This document shows, one piece after another, positions 44,507 to 52,268 of a stretch of DNA of 64,000 nt. The notes under the pieces were generated by a model. It saw only the letters and a program-made list of their open reading frames with translations. It ran no database searches and was not told the DNA's origin. Position 1 is the stretch's first letter. The number at the start of each line of letters is the position of its first letter. The translations under genes were made by a program, and so were the position numbers. This DNA is from a bacterium (GTDB lineage Bacteria > Sysuimicrobiota > Sysuimicrobiia > Sysuimicrobiales > Segetimicrobiaceae): positions 54,492 through 118,491 of the forward strand of contig DATGFS010000050.1 in the NCBI GenBank assembly GCA_035308905.1, in the 5' to 3' direction.

Positions 44507-46417
44507 TCAGCGCGGGGCCGGTGCCGGCGGGGCCGCGGCCGGCACCGGCCCCGCCGGCGGGGGCGTCGGTGAAACCGGCAGCGTCATCAGCGAAGCCGCC
44601 TGCGGCGTCTCTTCCGGCGCCACCCGAAGGTACCACAATGCCTGGCGGGCGATCTCGTGGAAGACCGGCGCCGCCACGTCGCCGCCGAAGTACACGCCGC
44701 GCGGCTCGTCGATGACCACCAGGATCGCCAGGCGCGGGGACGGCACCGGCACGATGCCCACGAACGACGCGACGTACGCGCCGGGCTCATAGCCGCCCGA
44801 CGGGCCGGGGCGCTGCGCGGTGCCCGTCTTGCCGGCTACCGTGTAGCCGTCGACCTGCGCCTTGACCCCGGTGCCGGCGCGCACGACCTCCCGCATCATC
44901 GCGAGCACCTGTGCCGCCACCCCCGCGTCGATGACCCGGTGCCGCGTCACGTCGCCGGGCGTCGAGATCGTCCGGCCGGCGGCGTCCCGGACGACGGCGA
45001 CGACATGGGGCCGCACGGCGAGGCCGTCCGTCGCGAACGACGATTCGGCGACCAGCAGCTGGACCGGCGTCACGGAGATGCCCTGACCGAAGGCGATGTT
45101 CTGAAGGGTCGGCCCGTACCACTGCGCGACCGGCCGCACGAGCCCCGCGACTTCACCCGGCAGATCGATTCCGGTCGGGCGGCCGAAGCCGAACTGCCGG
45201 ATGTATGCGAACATCGCGTCCTTCCCGAGCCGCGTCGCAACCTGCGCCGCGCCGACGTTGCTCGAATACTTGATGATGTCCGCCAGGCCGAGCGAGTCGA
45301 AGTGCTCGTTGGGCTCCGCGTCGTGGATCGTCGCGCCGTTGATTCGAATCTTTCCCGGATCGGTCCACCGGTCCTCGAGCGTGACGGCGCGGCTGTCGAG
45401 CGCGGCGGCCGCGAGGATCAACTTGAACGTCGATCCGGGCTCGTACACGTCGGCGACCGCCGGGCTTTTCCACAGCCGCGGCGGCGCGTCCTGATACCGG
45501 TTCGGATCGAACGACGGCGCCGCCGCCAGCGCGAGCAGTCCGCCGGTCTCCGGATCCATGACGATCACCAGGCCGGCGCGGGCCCGCGACTGCTCCACCG
45601 CGCGGGCGACCTCGCGCTCGGCGATGTGCTGGATGACCTCGTCGATCGTGAGCACCAGCGTCGCGCCGTCGCGCGGGGGGGTGACGATGCGCTGCGTCTG
45701 GATGAGCTCCCGGCCGATCGCGTCCCGATCGGCCACCTCGATCCCACCGGTGCCGCGCAGCACGCGGTCGTACTGCAGTTCGAGGCCGGCCAGCCCCGCG
45801 TCGTCGGTGCCGGTGAACCCGAGGAGGTTCGCCGCAAGCGTGCCGGCGGGGTAGGCGCGCCGCGACTCCGGGACGATCCCGGCCGTCTCGCCGAGATCGA
45901 GCGCGCGGAGCCGGTCCGCGACCTCCGCGGGCTGCCGCCGCGCGAGCCAGGCGAAGTACGGGCCGCCGCGGCGCAGCCGCGCCTCTACCTCGCCGGGTGA
46001 GAGCCCGAGGACGGGCCCGGCCGCGCGCGCGAACGCGCCGGGATCGTCGATCGCCCTCGGCACCGCGTAGATGGAATCGACCTCGACGTTGATTGCGAGC
46101 GGCCGGCCGGCCTGGTCGAGGATCTGTCCCCGGCGGCCGGGCAGGCGCAGCGACTCCAGCTGCTGGCGGTCCGCGAGCCGCGCGAGCGCGCCGGCGCGCA
46201 CGATCTGCAGATCGACCATACGGACGACAAGGAGGCCGAGCGCGACGATCCAGACGCACGATAACGCGACGAGCCGCCGCCGGGCGATGCCGTCGGGCTC
46301 GCCGGGGGGGGCGTGATCACCCCGCGGATTCGCGCCGCCGGGGCGAAACCGGGGAGGCCCCGACCCGTCCGCGGTATGATGTCGCCGGCGCGGCCGTGAC
46401 GGACGGCGCCGGTTCAT
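44507..46417 (-). CDS. ftsI: Septal peptidoglycan transpeptidase FtsI / PBP
   Basis: A 636-residue class B penicillin-binding protein. A ~45-residue Arg/Pro-rich cytoplasmic tail precedes one helix (LVALSCVWIVALGLLVVRM). The dimerisation domain has RRGQILDQAGRPLAIN; the transpeptidase motifs are PGSTFK (SxxK), YSSNVG (SxN) and AGKTGTAQ (KTG). It crosslinks septal wall with FtsW. There are no PASTA domains; the C-terminus is Pro/Ala-rich. The ATG at 46417 overlaps the ftsL stop (ATGA). The gap to murE (65 bp) holds only the murE ribosome site. Confidence 0.94.
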   Translation of the reverse strand: MNRRRPSRPRRRHHTADGSGPPRFRPGGANPRGDHAPPGEPDGIARRRLVALSCVWIVALGLLVVRMVDLQIVRAGALARLADRQQLESLRLPGRRGQILDQAGRPLAINVEVDSIYAVPRAIDDPGAFARAAGPVLGLSPGEVEARLRRGGPYFAWLARRQPAEVADRLRALDLGETAGIVPESRRAYPAGTLAANLLGFTGTDDAGLAGLELQYDRVLRGTGGIEVADRDAIGRELIQTQRIVTPPRDGATLVLTIDEVIQHIAEREVARAVEQSRARAGLVIVMDPETGGLLALAAAPSFDPNRYQDAPPRLWKSPAVADVYEPGSTFKLILAAAALDSRAVTLEDRWTDPGKIRINGATIHDAEPNEHFDSLGLADIIKYSSNVGAAQVATRLGKDAMFAYIRQFGFGRPTGIDLPGEVAGLVRPVAQWYGPTLQNIAFGQGISVTPVQLLVAESSFATDGLAVRPHVVAVVRDAAGRTISTPGDVTRHRVIDAGVAAQVLAMMREVVRAGTGVKAQVDGYTVAGKTGTAQRPGPSGGYEPGAYVASFVGIVPVPSPRLAILVVIDEPRGVYFGGDVAAPVFHEIARQALWYLRVAPEETPQAASLMTLPVSPTPPPAGPVPAAAPPAPAPR

Positions 46418-46875
46418 CGTGGAGCCGGTGCGGCCTGCGCTTCGCTGCGGTTGAAGTACGCGCCGAACCGCTGCCACACCCCGGCCCGATGGTCATCGGG
46501 ACGGACCGCGGTGTGCGGCAGCCGGATCGCGGCGATTTGGTTCGCGCCGGGCGAGCGCAGGCCGAGGCGCGTCACGGCCAATCGCTCGATGCGATCCGGG
46601 GCCTTCAGGGAGGAGGCGGTGGCCTGGAGACGTTCGTGGTCCGTCTCTAGTGCGGCGATGTCCTTCGACAGGTGCAGGATCTGGTAGCCGATGTGTGCGG
46701 CGTTGGATACAGCTGCGACGTATGCGATGAACGGGAGTACCGCGAGTGCTGCGATTGTGAGTGCTGAAACTACCGGGTAACGTCTCCGCCGACGCCGGGT
46801 CGCCTCCCCCCCTTCGGCCCAAGATTCCGGCAGAAGCACCGGATAGACTCGATGCTGCCGTTCAAGCGCTAGCAT
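46414..46875 (-). CDS. ftsL: FtsL-like division protein
   Basis: A 153-residue single-pass protein. A basic segment (RRRRRRYPVV) precedes one helix (ALTIAALAVLPFIAYVAAV), then a coiled coil with heptad leucines (YQILHLSKDIAALETDHERLQ) and the typical DRIERLAVTRLGLRSPG. This is the FtsL layout between rsmH and ftsI; sequence in this family is always weakly conserved. The ATG at 46875 overlaps the rsmH TAG by 7 bp. Confidence 0.85.
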   Translation of the reverse strand: MLALERQHRVYPVLLPESWAEGGEATRRRRRRYPVVSALTIAALAVLPFIAYVAAVSNAAHIGYQILHLSKDIAALETDHERLQATASSLKAPDRIERLAVTRLGLRSPGANQIAAIRLPHTAVRPDDHRAGVWQRFGAYFNRSEAQAAPAPR

Positions 46876-47858
46876 GTGATGCTGCTCTGCCGGCCGGCAA
46901 GCGGCCGGCTGCCGTCGATCAGCCGCTCGGCCGCACGCAGGCGCGCGCTGCGCGCCCGCGGGTTGCGGGCAATTTCGGCCGCGGACGCCGTGACCGGCTT
47001 CTTCGTCAGAATCCGCACGAGCCGCTCGCCGCCGCACCGGCACTCCGGCAGCCCGGGCGGACAAGTGCAGCCGCGCGCGAACCGGACGAGCGTCGTCTTG
47101 ACGACGCGGTCCTCGATGGAGTGGAAGGCGATCACGCAGAGCCGGCCGCCCGGCCGGAGGCGCCGCACCGCCTGCGGCAGCGCGCGCTCGAGCGACTCGA
47201 TCTCGCGGTTTGTCGCGATCCGCAGCGCCTGAAACGTACGGGTCGCCGGATGCAGCCGCCCGCGGCTCGCGCCCACCGCCGCTTCGACGGCGCGCGCCAG
47301 GTCGCGGGTCGTCCGCAGGGGACGCCGCGCCACGATCTGCCGGGCGATCTTCCGCGACGCCCGCTCCTCGCCGTAGCGATAGATCAGGTCGGCGAGGTCG
47401 CGTTCCGAGAGCGCGTTCACCAGATCGGCGGCCGTCCGGGATTCGCCGCGGTCCATGCGCATGTCGAGCGGTCCGACGCGGTCGAAGCTGAACCCGCGTT
47501 CCGCCTCCATGAGCTGCCGCGTCGAGACCCCGATGTCCAGCAGCACCCCGTCCACCGCCCCCACGCCGAGCACGTTCAACGCCTCGTCCAGGTCGCCGAA
47601 ATTCGCCTGCGCCAGCGTCACGTTCTGACCAAACGGGCGCAGCCGCTCTTCGGCGCGCGCCAGCGCTTCGCCGTCCCGGTCCAACCCGACCAGCCGGCCG
47701 GCCGGCGCGATCTTTCGCAGCAGCGCCTCGGCGTGGCCGCCTTCGCCGAGCGTCGCATCAACGATCACGGCGCCGGGCCGCGGCGCGAGGTACGCCAGCA
47801 CCTCGTCCACCAGCACCGGGACATGCATTGTCGCGTGAGGGGATTCCGACGCGCCCAT
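46869..47858 (-). CDS. rsmH: 16S rRNA (cytosine(1402)-N4)-methyltransferase
   Basis: A 329-residue SAM methyltransferase: HVPVLVDEVLAYL, DATLGEGGHAEALL, LVGLDRDGEAL, GVLLDIGVSTRQLMEAERGFSF and VIAFHSIEDRVVK are RsmH blocks. A Cys cluster (GCTCPPGLPECRCGGE) is normal in this family. It methylates C1402 in the decoding centre. Start is unsure: ATG at 47858 is used here; a GTG at 47882 and an ATG at 47828 are alternatives and none has a strong ribosome site. Confidence 0.94.
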   Translation of the reverse strand: MGASESPHATMHVPVLVDEVLAYLAPRPGAVIVDATLGEGGHAEALLRKIAPAGRLVGLDRDGEALARAEERLRPFGQNVTLAQANFGDLDEALNVLGVGAVDGVLLDIGVSTRQLMEAERGFSFDRVGPLDMRMDRGESRTAADLVNALSERDLADLIYRYGEERASRKIARQIVARRPLRTTRDLARAVEAAVGASRGRLHPATRTFQALRIATNREIESLERALPQAVRRLRPGGRLCVIAFHSIEDRVVKTTLVRFARGCTCPPGLPECRCGGERLVRILTKKPVTASAAEIARNPRARSARLRAAERLIDGSRPLAGRQSSITC

Positions 47859-47914
47859 CCACACGGCCACCGTCGCCAGCACGACTCACCGCCAACCTCG
47901 GGTTGCTCAGCACC

Positions 47915-48337
47915 TTACAGCGTCAGCGCCTGGAGCTGTTGCGCCAGTTCCTCCGGCGCCTTCCGAACCTTCTGGAGCCGCCTGCGCCAGGCGGGGGTGC
48001 TCCAGAGTTCCAGGTGTCCCCCCACCCCGATGATCGTTACCGACCGCGTGATGCCTGCGTGCTCGCGCAGATGCGGCGCGAGAAAAATCCTACCCTGCCG
48101 GTCGAGTTCGCAATCTTCGGCCGCCGACAGCACGTACCGGCGCGCCTCGTGCTGGCCCAGCGGCAGCGTCCGGAGCTTCTCTTCGAGCGACTGCCATTCA
48201 GGCGCGGAAAAGGCGAAAAGACACGGGTCGGTCCACCGGGTGACGATGATGCGGTCGCCCATGACCGCCCGAAATTTGGGCGGAATCACCACCCGCCCTT
48301 TGTCGTCCAGCGCGTACTGCGCTTCGCCCCTGAGCAT
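47915..48337 (-). CDS. mraZ: Transcriptional regulator MraZ
   Basis: A 140-residue protein with two AbrB-like MraZ repeats: the first has ALDDKGRVVIPPKFR, the second ELDRQGRIFLAPHLREHAG, both carrying the D-x-G-R motif. It binds TGGGN repeats and represses the division cluster in E. coli and Mycoplasma. Five such repeats lie 93-137 bp upstream, so autoregulation is expected. The ATG at 48337 has only a weak GGCGG upstream. Repeat copy 3 sits between operator and gene. Confidence 0.95.
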   Translation of the reverse strand: MLRGEAQYALDDKGRVVIPPKFRAVMGDRIIVTRWTDPCLFAFSAPEWQSLEEKLRTLPLGQHEARRYVLSAAEDCELDRQGRIFLAPHLREHAGITRSVTIIGVGGHLELWSTPAWRRRLQKVRKAPEELAQQLQALTL

Positions 48338-48366
48338 CCGCCGCCGTCACTACCGGTCCCGACCTC

Positions 48367-48408
48367 ACCGGCCGACTCTGCGGCCGGCCGCCATGTAATT
48401 GAAGCCGC
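48367..48408 (+). repeat. Palindromic intergenic repeat, copy 3
   Basis: Reads on the plus strand a CCGGCCG / CGGCCGG stem with loop ACTCTG, then CGCCATGTAATTGAAGCCGC. It lies in the 5' leader of mraZ, between the MraZ operator and the start codon, so it would be transcribed with the division cluster as its reverse complement. Confidence 0.8.
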
Positions 48409-48429
48409 GTGGGCCGTGGGATACTCATC

Positions 48430-48474
48430 CCCCACTGCTCCCTACGAACCCCCACCATTCTCCACATGCCCCCA
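48430..48474 (-). promoter_or_regulatory. MraZ operator: five TGGGG-type boxes at 10-bp spacing
   Basis: On the minus strand the boxes are TGGGG (48474-48470), TGGAG (48464-48460), TGGGG (48454-48450), TAGGG (48444-48440) and TGGGG (48434-48430). Each starts exactly 10 bp from the last. TGGGN with 5-bp spacers is the known MraZ site. A T-run upstream (48493-48487) may end the previous transcript. No clear -35/-10 pair was found. Confidence 0.85.
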
Positions 48475-48564
48475 TACTCCTGCATTTAGACACGCGCAGC
48501 AACAAAAAAACCCCGGCATTTTGCGCGAGGCGGCGTGCCAGATCACTATCGTACTGGTGTTCGC

Positions 48565-49158
48565 TTATTGCTCTCCGGGGCCGGGACGATCCCCGTTGCC
48601 GCGCGGCAGGTCGACGTTCTCCGACTCGGGCGAGGTGCGTCCGGACAGCATACCGGCCTGCAGCGTGCCGGCGATGCCGAGCGCGAGCAGCAAGTCGCCG
48701 GGGCTCAGGACCACACCGACGCCGCCGACCACGAGCGGCAGCGTATCCCCGAGCGGCGCGAGCACCGTCCGCGGACCGGCCAGGACGTAGAAGGGCCCGG
48801 TCGCGCCGCCGAAAATGAGGGACCGTGAGATCACACGAATGACCGCTCCGGAGACCGGCATGCGGCCGGCGTTTGCCGCGATCACGATCGCGTTGAGCGC
48901 CGCGCCGGCGAGCGCAAGCCACAACCACGGCAGGGTCAGGTTGGCCGCCAAACCGATGAGTGCCAGAAGATAGCCGAGGATGACGAGGACGCGCGCCGTC
49001 TCAACCGGCACGAGGGCGGCCCGCGCGGCGGTCACCGAGGCGACCGCCAGCACGAGGAGCGGCAGCCAGCGCGGCGCGAGTCGGGTGAGATTGACGAGCC
49101 GTCCGCCGCGCAACCGGCCGATGGCGACGCCGGCCAGCACCGCGATTACAAGGATCAG
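48565..49158 (-). CDS. DUF5317-like small membrane protein
   Basis: A ~197-residue protein with about six hydrophobic segments. The opening ILVIAVLAGVAIGRLRGGRLVNL and the inner NAGRMPVSG fit DUF5317-type proteins of unknown function. No ATG, GTG or TTG is in frame before this opening. A CTG at 49158 overlaps the TGA of the upstream zinc-ribbon gene (CTGA), with GAGG 7 nt before it; I take it as the start. The next GTG (49140) would cut the first helix. The C-terminus is polar (SGRTSPESENVDLPRGNGD). Confidence 0.7.
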   Translation of the reverse strand: MILVIAVLAGVAIGRLRGGRLVNLTRLAPRWLPLLVLAVASVTAARAALVPVETARVLVILGYLLALIGLAANLTLPWLWLALAGAALNAIVIAANAGRMPVSGAVIRVISRSLIFGGATGPFYVLAGPRTVLAPLGDTLPLVVGGVGVVLSPGDLLLALGIAGTLQAGMLSGRTSPESENVDLPRGNGDRPGPGEQ

Positions 49159-49427
49159 TACAGAACCTCGCGCATTCCCGTCCGGTGCCGCACGACCACC
49201 ACGTCCGCGCTTTCCTGGAGTCGCCGGATCGCCGACGTCACCGACGGCACCTGCACCGAGTGAAACGTAAACGAGCCGCGCTGCGGGCGGGGCTCGTCGA
49301 ACGCGTTGCCGCAGGCGACGCAGTAGTAGCCGCGCTCGGGGACGAGCGATCCCCGCGCGTGCGCCCAGCGGATCGTCACGTGGCTCACCACGTTGGGGCG
49401 GCCGCACTGCGGGCACCGCACGCTCAT
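49155..49427 (-). CDS. Small zinc-ribbon protein
   Basis: A 90-residue protein with two CxxC pairs (VRCPQCGRPN and YYCVACGNAF) that make one zinc ribbon, then a basic C-terminal part (SAIRRLQESADVVVVRHRTG). I do not recognise a named family. The ATG at 49427 lies only 7 nt downstream of a perfect TATAAT, so the mRNA may be leaderless. Its stop overlaps the apparent CTG start of the DUF5317-like gene, so the two are coupled. Confidence 0.7.
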   Translation of the reverse strand: MSVRCPQCGRPNVVSHVTIRWAHARGSLVPERGYYCVACGNAFDEPRPQRGSFTFHSVQVPSVTSAIRRLQESADVVVVRHRTGMREVLY

Positions 49428-49434
49428 GGACGCC

Positions 49435-49440
49435 ATTATA
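49435..49440 (-). promoter_or_regulatory. TATAAT -10 box directly before the zinc-ribbon gene
   Basis: A perfect TATAAT ends 7 nt before the ATG at 49427. No convincing -35 box lies 16-18 bp upstream. Transcription would start at or next to the start codon. Confidence 0.5.
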
Positions 49441-49510
49441 GCAGGGGGCCGCGCCCTACCGCCCGCCCTGAGCCTGCGGCGCGAGCCAAAGCGCGCGGAC
49501 CGTCATGACA

Positions 49511-50268
49511 TTAAATCGGCCCGGGCTCCCGCGCCGACGTCAAAAAATCGCGTCCGGCCTGACCCAGCAGACGGGTCAGGTGCGTGTAGGTGTAGCGGAT
49601 GCCCTGGCGGATCAAGCCGGGAATCGCCTCCGGGGCGCCGGTTGAGCCGGCGACTTTGCCGGCGGCCAGGATCGCGCGGAAGGCGCCGTCGATCGCGGCT
49701 CGGACCTCCGGAACGTCCGTCCGCCCCGGGTACCCCATTGCCTGCGCGAGATCGGACGGCCCGACGAAGAAGACGTCGATCCCCGGCACCGCGAGGATCT
49801 CGCGAAGGTTCGCGAGCCCGTCCGTATCCTCGATCTGCACGCAGACGAGCGTCTCGCGGTTGGACGCCTCCACGTAGTCGGCGGCCGAGCCGCCGAGCCC
49901 GTAGCCGGCGGGGCGCGTGCCCGCGGCGAGCCCCGTGAGCCGAGCGGATGATATTTGACGGCGTCGACGGCGGCGCGGGCTTCGTCCGCGGTGCTCACAT
50001 GCGGCACCTGCACGCCGAGCGCGCCGGCCTCCAGCACCTGCAAGATTGCCTCCGGGCTATTGACCGCCGGCCGCGCGATCGGGGTGGTGCCGCCGGCCTG
50101 CGCGGCCATCGCCATCAGCTCGACGGTTTCGCGGTTGATCGTCCCGTGCTCGCAGTCGATCAGCACCCAGTCGAAGCCGAGGCGCCCCGCCATCTCGACA
50201 ATCTGCGGCGACGGGATCATCACGGACAGACCGATCGCCGGCCGCCCGGAGAGGAGCGTCGCCTTCAT
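49511..50268 (-). pseudogene. HpcH/HpaI-family aldolase, broken by a one-base frameshift
   Basis: Two frames together encode one aldolase. The first gives SGRPAIGLSVMIPSPQIVEM, FDWVLIDCEHGTINRETV and GVQVPHVSTADEARAAVDAVKYHPLGSRG; the second gives GYGLGGSAADYVEASNRETLVCVQIED and DVFFVGPSDLAQAMGYPG. The switch is near 49930, where one C appears to be missing from CGGGGCTCG. The span is 758 bp, one short of 253 codons. Family members cleave 2-keto-3-deoxy sugar acids with a metal ion. It may be a real mutation or an assembly error; the rest is well conserved, which favours an error or a recent event. Context is sugar-acid catabolism. Confidence 0.85.
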
Positions 50269-50323
50269 AGTGTTGGTCAGCACGCCGGCCGCCGCGCCGG
50301 CGCCGCCCGCACCGGCGTCGGGG

Positions 50324-51316
50324 TCAGCGCCGTTCGAGGGCCTCGCGGTTCACGACGTTGGGCGGGACCTCGCCGCGCACGCCGGCCAGGCAATTTTCCG
50401 CGGCGAGCGTCGCCATTTTGATCCGGGTCGCCACGCTCGCGCTGCCGAGATGCGGCGGCAGCACGACGTTGTCGAGCCTGAGCAGCGGCTCGTCCATCGG
50501 CACCGGCTCCTGCTCGAAGACGTCGAGCCCCGCCGCCCAGATCTTGTTGTCGACGAGCGCCCGGTAGAGCGCGCGCTGGTCCACGATGGGACCGCGCGCG
50601 ATGTTGACGAGCACCGCGGTGCGCTTCATCAGCCCCAACTCGCGCTCGCTGATGAGATGCCGCGTCTCCGGCGTGAGCGCGCACGAGATCACGACGAAGT
50701 CCGACTGCGCGAGCAGCTCGTCCAGCGGCACGTGGCGGGCGTTCACCTCCCGCTCCTGCGCCTCCGGCAGCCGCGTGCGGTTGTTGTAGAGCACCGGCAT
50801 CGCAAACCCCGCCGCGCGCCGGGCGATCGCGCAGCCGATCCGGCCCATCCCCACGATGCCGAGCGTCGCGCCGTGCACGTCCTGCCCCGTGAAGCCCATG
50901 ATCTCCCAGGTCTTCCAGCGGCCCGACCGCGTGAACTTGTCGCCCTCGGCGACCCGGCGGGCGGTGGCCATGAGGATCGCCCACCCCATGTCGGCCGTGG
51001 TTTCGGTCAGCACGCCCGGCGTGTTGGTGACGAAAATGCCCCGGCGCGTCGCCGCCGGGACCTCGATGTTGTCGTAGCCGACGGCGACCTGCGCGATCAC
51101 GCGGCAGTGGGCCATCCGGTCGATCACCTCGGCGTCCATCTTCTCTGTGATGAGACAGATGACGCCGTCGGCGTCGACGACCTCGCGCAGCAGGACGTCC
51201 CGCGCCACCGGCGTGTCGTCCTTGTCCCACCCGCGGACTTCGACCGGCGCCTCGCGCAGGACGCGCGCCGCGGGCCCGGGCAGCGGCCGGGTCACATAGA
51301 TTCGGGGTGTCGCCAT
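50324..51316 (-). CDS. D-2-hydroxyacid dehydrogenase (glyoxylate/hydroxypyruvate reductase type)
   Basis: A 330-residue NAD(P)-dependent dehydrogenase: RVIAQVAVGYDNIEVPAA, Rossmann LGIVGMGRIGCAIARRA, the catalytic Arg in NIARGPIVDQRAL, Glu in LDVFEQEP and His in PHLGSAS. Strongest resemblance is to glyoxylate reductase (GyaR). It could reduce a keto acid from the neighbouring aldolase, or 2-keto sugar acids. GGAGGAGG 8-9 nt before the ATG at 51316 fixes the start. Confidence 0.9.
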   Translation of the reverse strand: MATPRIYVTRPLPGPAARVLREAPVEVRGWDKDDTPVARDVLLREVVDADGVICLITEKMDAEVIDRMAHCRVIAQVAVGYDNIEVPAATRRGIFVTNTPGVLTETTADMGWAILMATARRVAEGDKFTRSGRWKTWEIMGFTGQDVHGATLGIVGMGRIGCAIARRAAGFAMPVLYNNRTRLPEAQEREVNARHVPLDELLAQSDFVVISCALTPETRHLISERELGLMKRTAVLVNIARGPIVDQRALYRALVDNKIWAAGLDVFEQEPVPMDEPLLRLDNVVLPPHLGSASVATRIKMATLAAENCLAGVRGEVPPNVVNREALERR

Positions 51317-51332
51317 CGCGTCGATCCTCCTC

Positions 51333-52259
51333 CTACAGCATCGCCCACGCGTCCATGAAGACGCGCTTGGTGCCGGCGACGACCGTCGCGGTCGCCTCGC
51401 CCGGCAGCGGCTTGACCTCGAAGGACAGGAACGGCCGGCGCTCGCCGCCGGCGGTCGCGCCGCCGAGGTAGCCGATCTCGAACAGCACCCGCAGAAACTC
51501 GAGCACTTCCGGCGTGTCGTTCTCGCCGCCGACCACGCCGAAACGGGGGTGCACGTCGCCGTACGCCGCGTGCGCGCGGTCGCGCATCGCGCAGTTGCCG
51601 ATGTGCGCGTGCACGAGATGGTCGCGGGCGCACAGGAGGGCGTCCCGCGTCCGTTCGCCGAGCAGCGGCAGGTGGCTCAGGTCGAGCATCAGCCCGAAGT
51701 CGGCGTGCGTCCGGCGCACGCGCTCGGACACAGCCACGCAGAGCGCCGTCGGCCCGGCGAGCGCCTTCTTCTCGATCGTGCGGTCGAACGTCTCGAGCGT
51801 GATCCCCACCCCGCGGCCGCGCCCGTATTCGCAGATCTCCGTGAGCGACTCGACCAGCCGGTCCACCGCCTTCGCCTCGTCGCCCGCCCCCGGGTACGGC
51901 CCGCTCAACACGGCGAGCCGCCGCGCGCCGAGGTCGACGGCCTGGTCGACGCAGTTCTTCACGAGCGCCACCGCGCTAAGCCGCGCCGTCTCGTCGGCGG
52001 CGTTGAGGTCCGACTTCGTCACGAGCAGCGCGGACTGCGCGCCGAACCCGACGGCCAGGTGCGCCTCCGCGAGCAGCAGCGCCGCCTGCTTCCGCTGCTC
52101 CGCGTCGTTGACCCAGCCGACTTCGACCGCCGTAAAGAACGGGTCCGCGGCGATCTCGCGCAGGGTCTCGACGTACGGCCCGTCGCCCTTCATGACCGCC
52201 GGATAGGCCATGAAGTGCACAATTCCGAGACGCAGATAGCGGCTCCAGGGTTCCCGCAT
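51333..52259 (-). CDS. TIM-barrel sugar isomerase/epimerase family protein
   Basis: A 308-residue AP-endonuclease-2-fold protein. Metal ligands are suggested by TLETFDR (Glu), LMLDLSHLP (Asp/His), HAHIGNC (His) and FLSFEVKPL (Glu). These proteins isomerise or epimerise keto sugars, or cleave ring compounds; the substrate is not clear. It lies between the dehydrogenase and the IolO-like gene, so a step in the same pathway is likely. The ATG at 52259 follows GAGGTG. Confidence 0.8.
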   Translation of the reverse strand: MREPWSRYLRLGIVHFMAYPAVMKGDGPYVETLREIAADPFFTAVEVGWVNDAEQRKQAALLLAEAHLAVGFGAQSALLVTKSDLNAADETARLSAVALVKNCVDQAVDLGARRLAVLSGPYPGAGDEAKAVDRLVESLTEICEYGRGRGVGITLETFDRTIEKKALAGPTALCVAVSERVRRTHADFGLMLDLSHLPLLGERTRDALLCARDHLVHAHIGNCAMRDRAHAAYGDVHPRFGVVGGENDTPEVLEFLRVLFEIGYLGGATAGGERRPFLSFEVKPLPGEATATVVAGTKRVFMDAWAML

Positions 52260-52268
52260 CACGTCACC

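Noticed and set aside
43044..44792. Long plus-strand frame opposite murE and ftsI
   Set aside because: Arg/His/Asp-rich translation with no domain; shadow of the minus-strand genes.
49476..49520. Possible sixth copy of the palindromic repeat near the aldolase stop
   Set aside because: CATGACATTAAATCGGC resembles the tail only loosely and the stem (GCGCG/CGCGC) is different; too weak to count.
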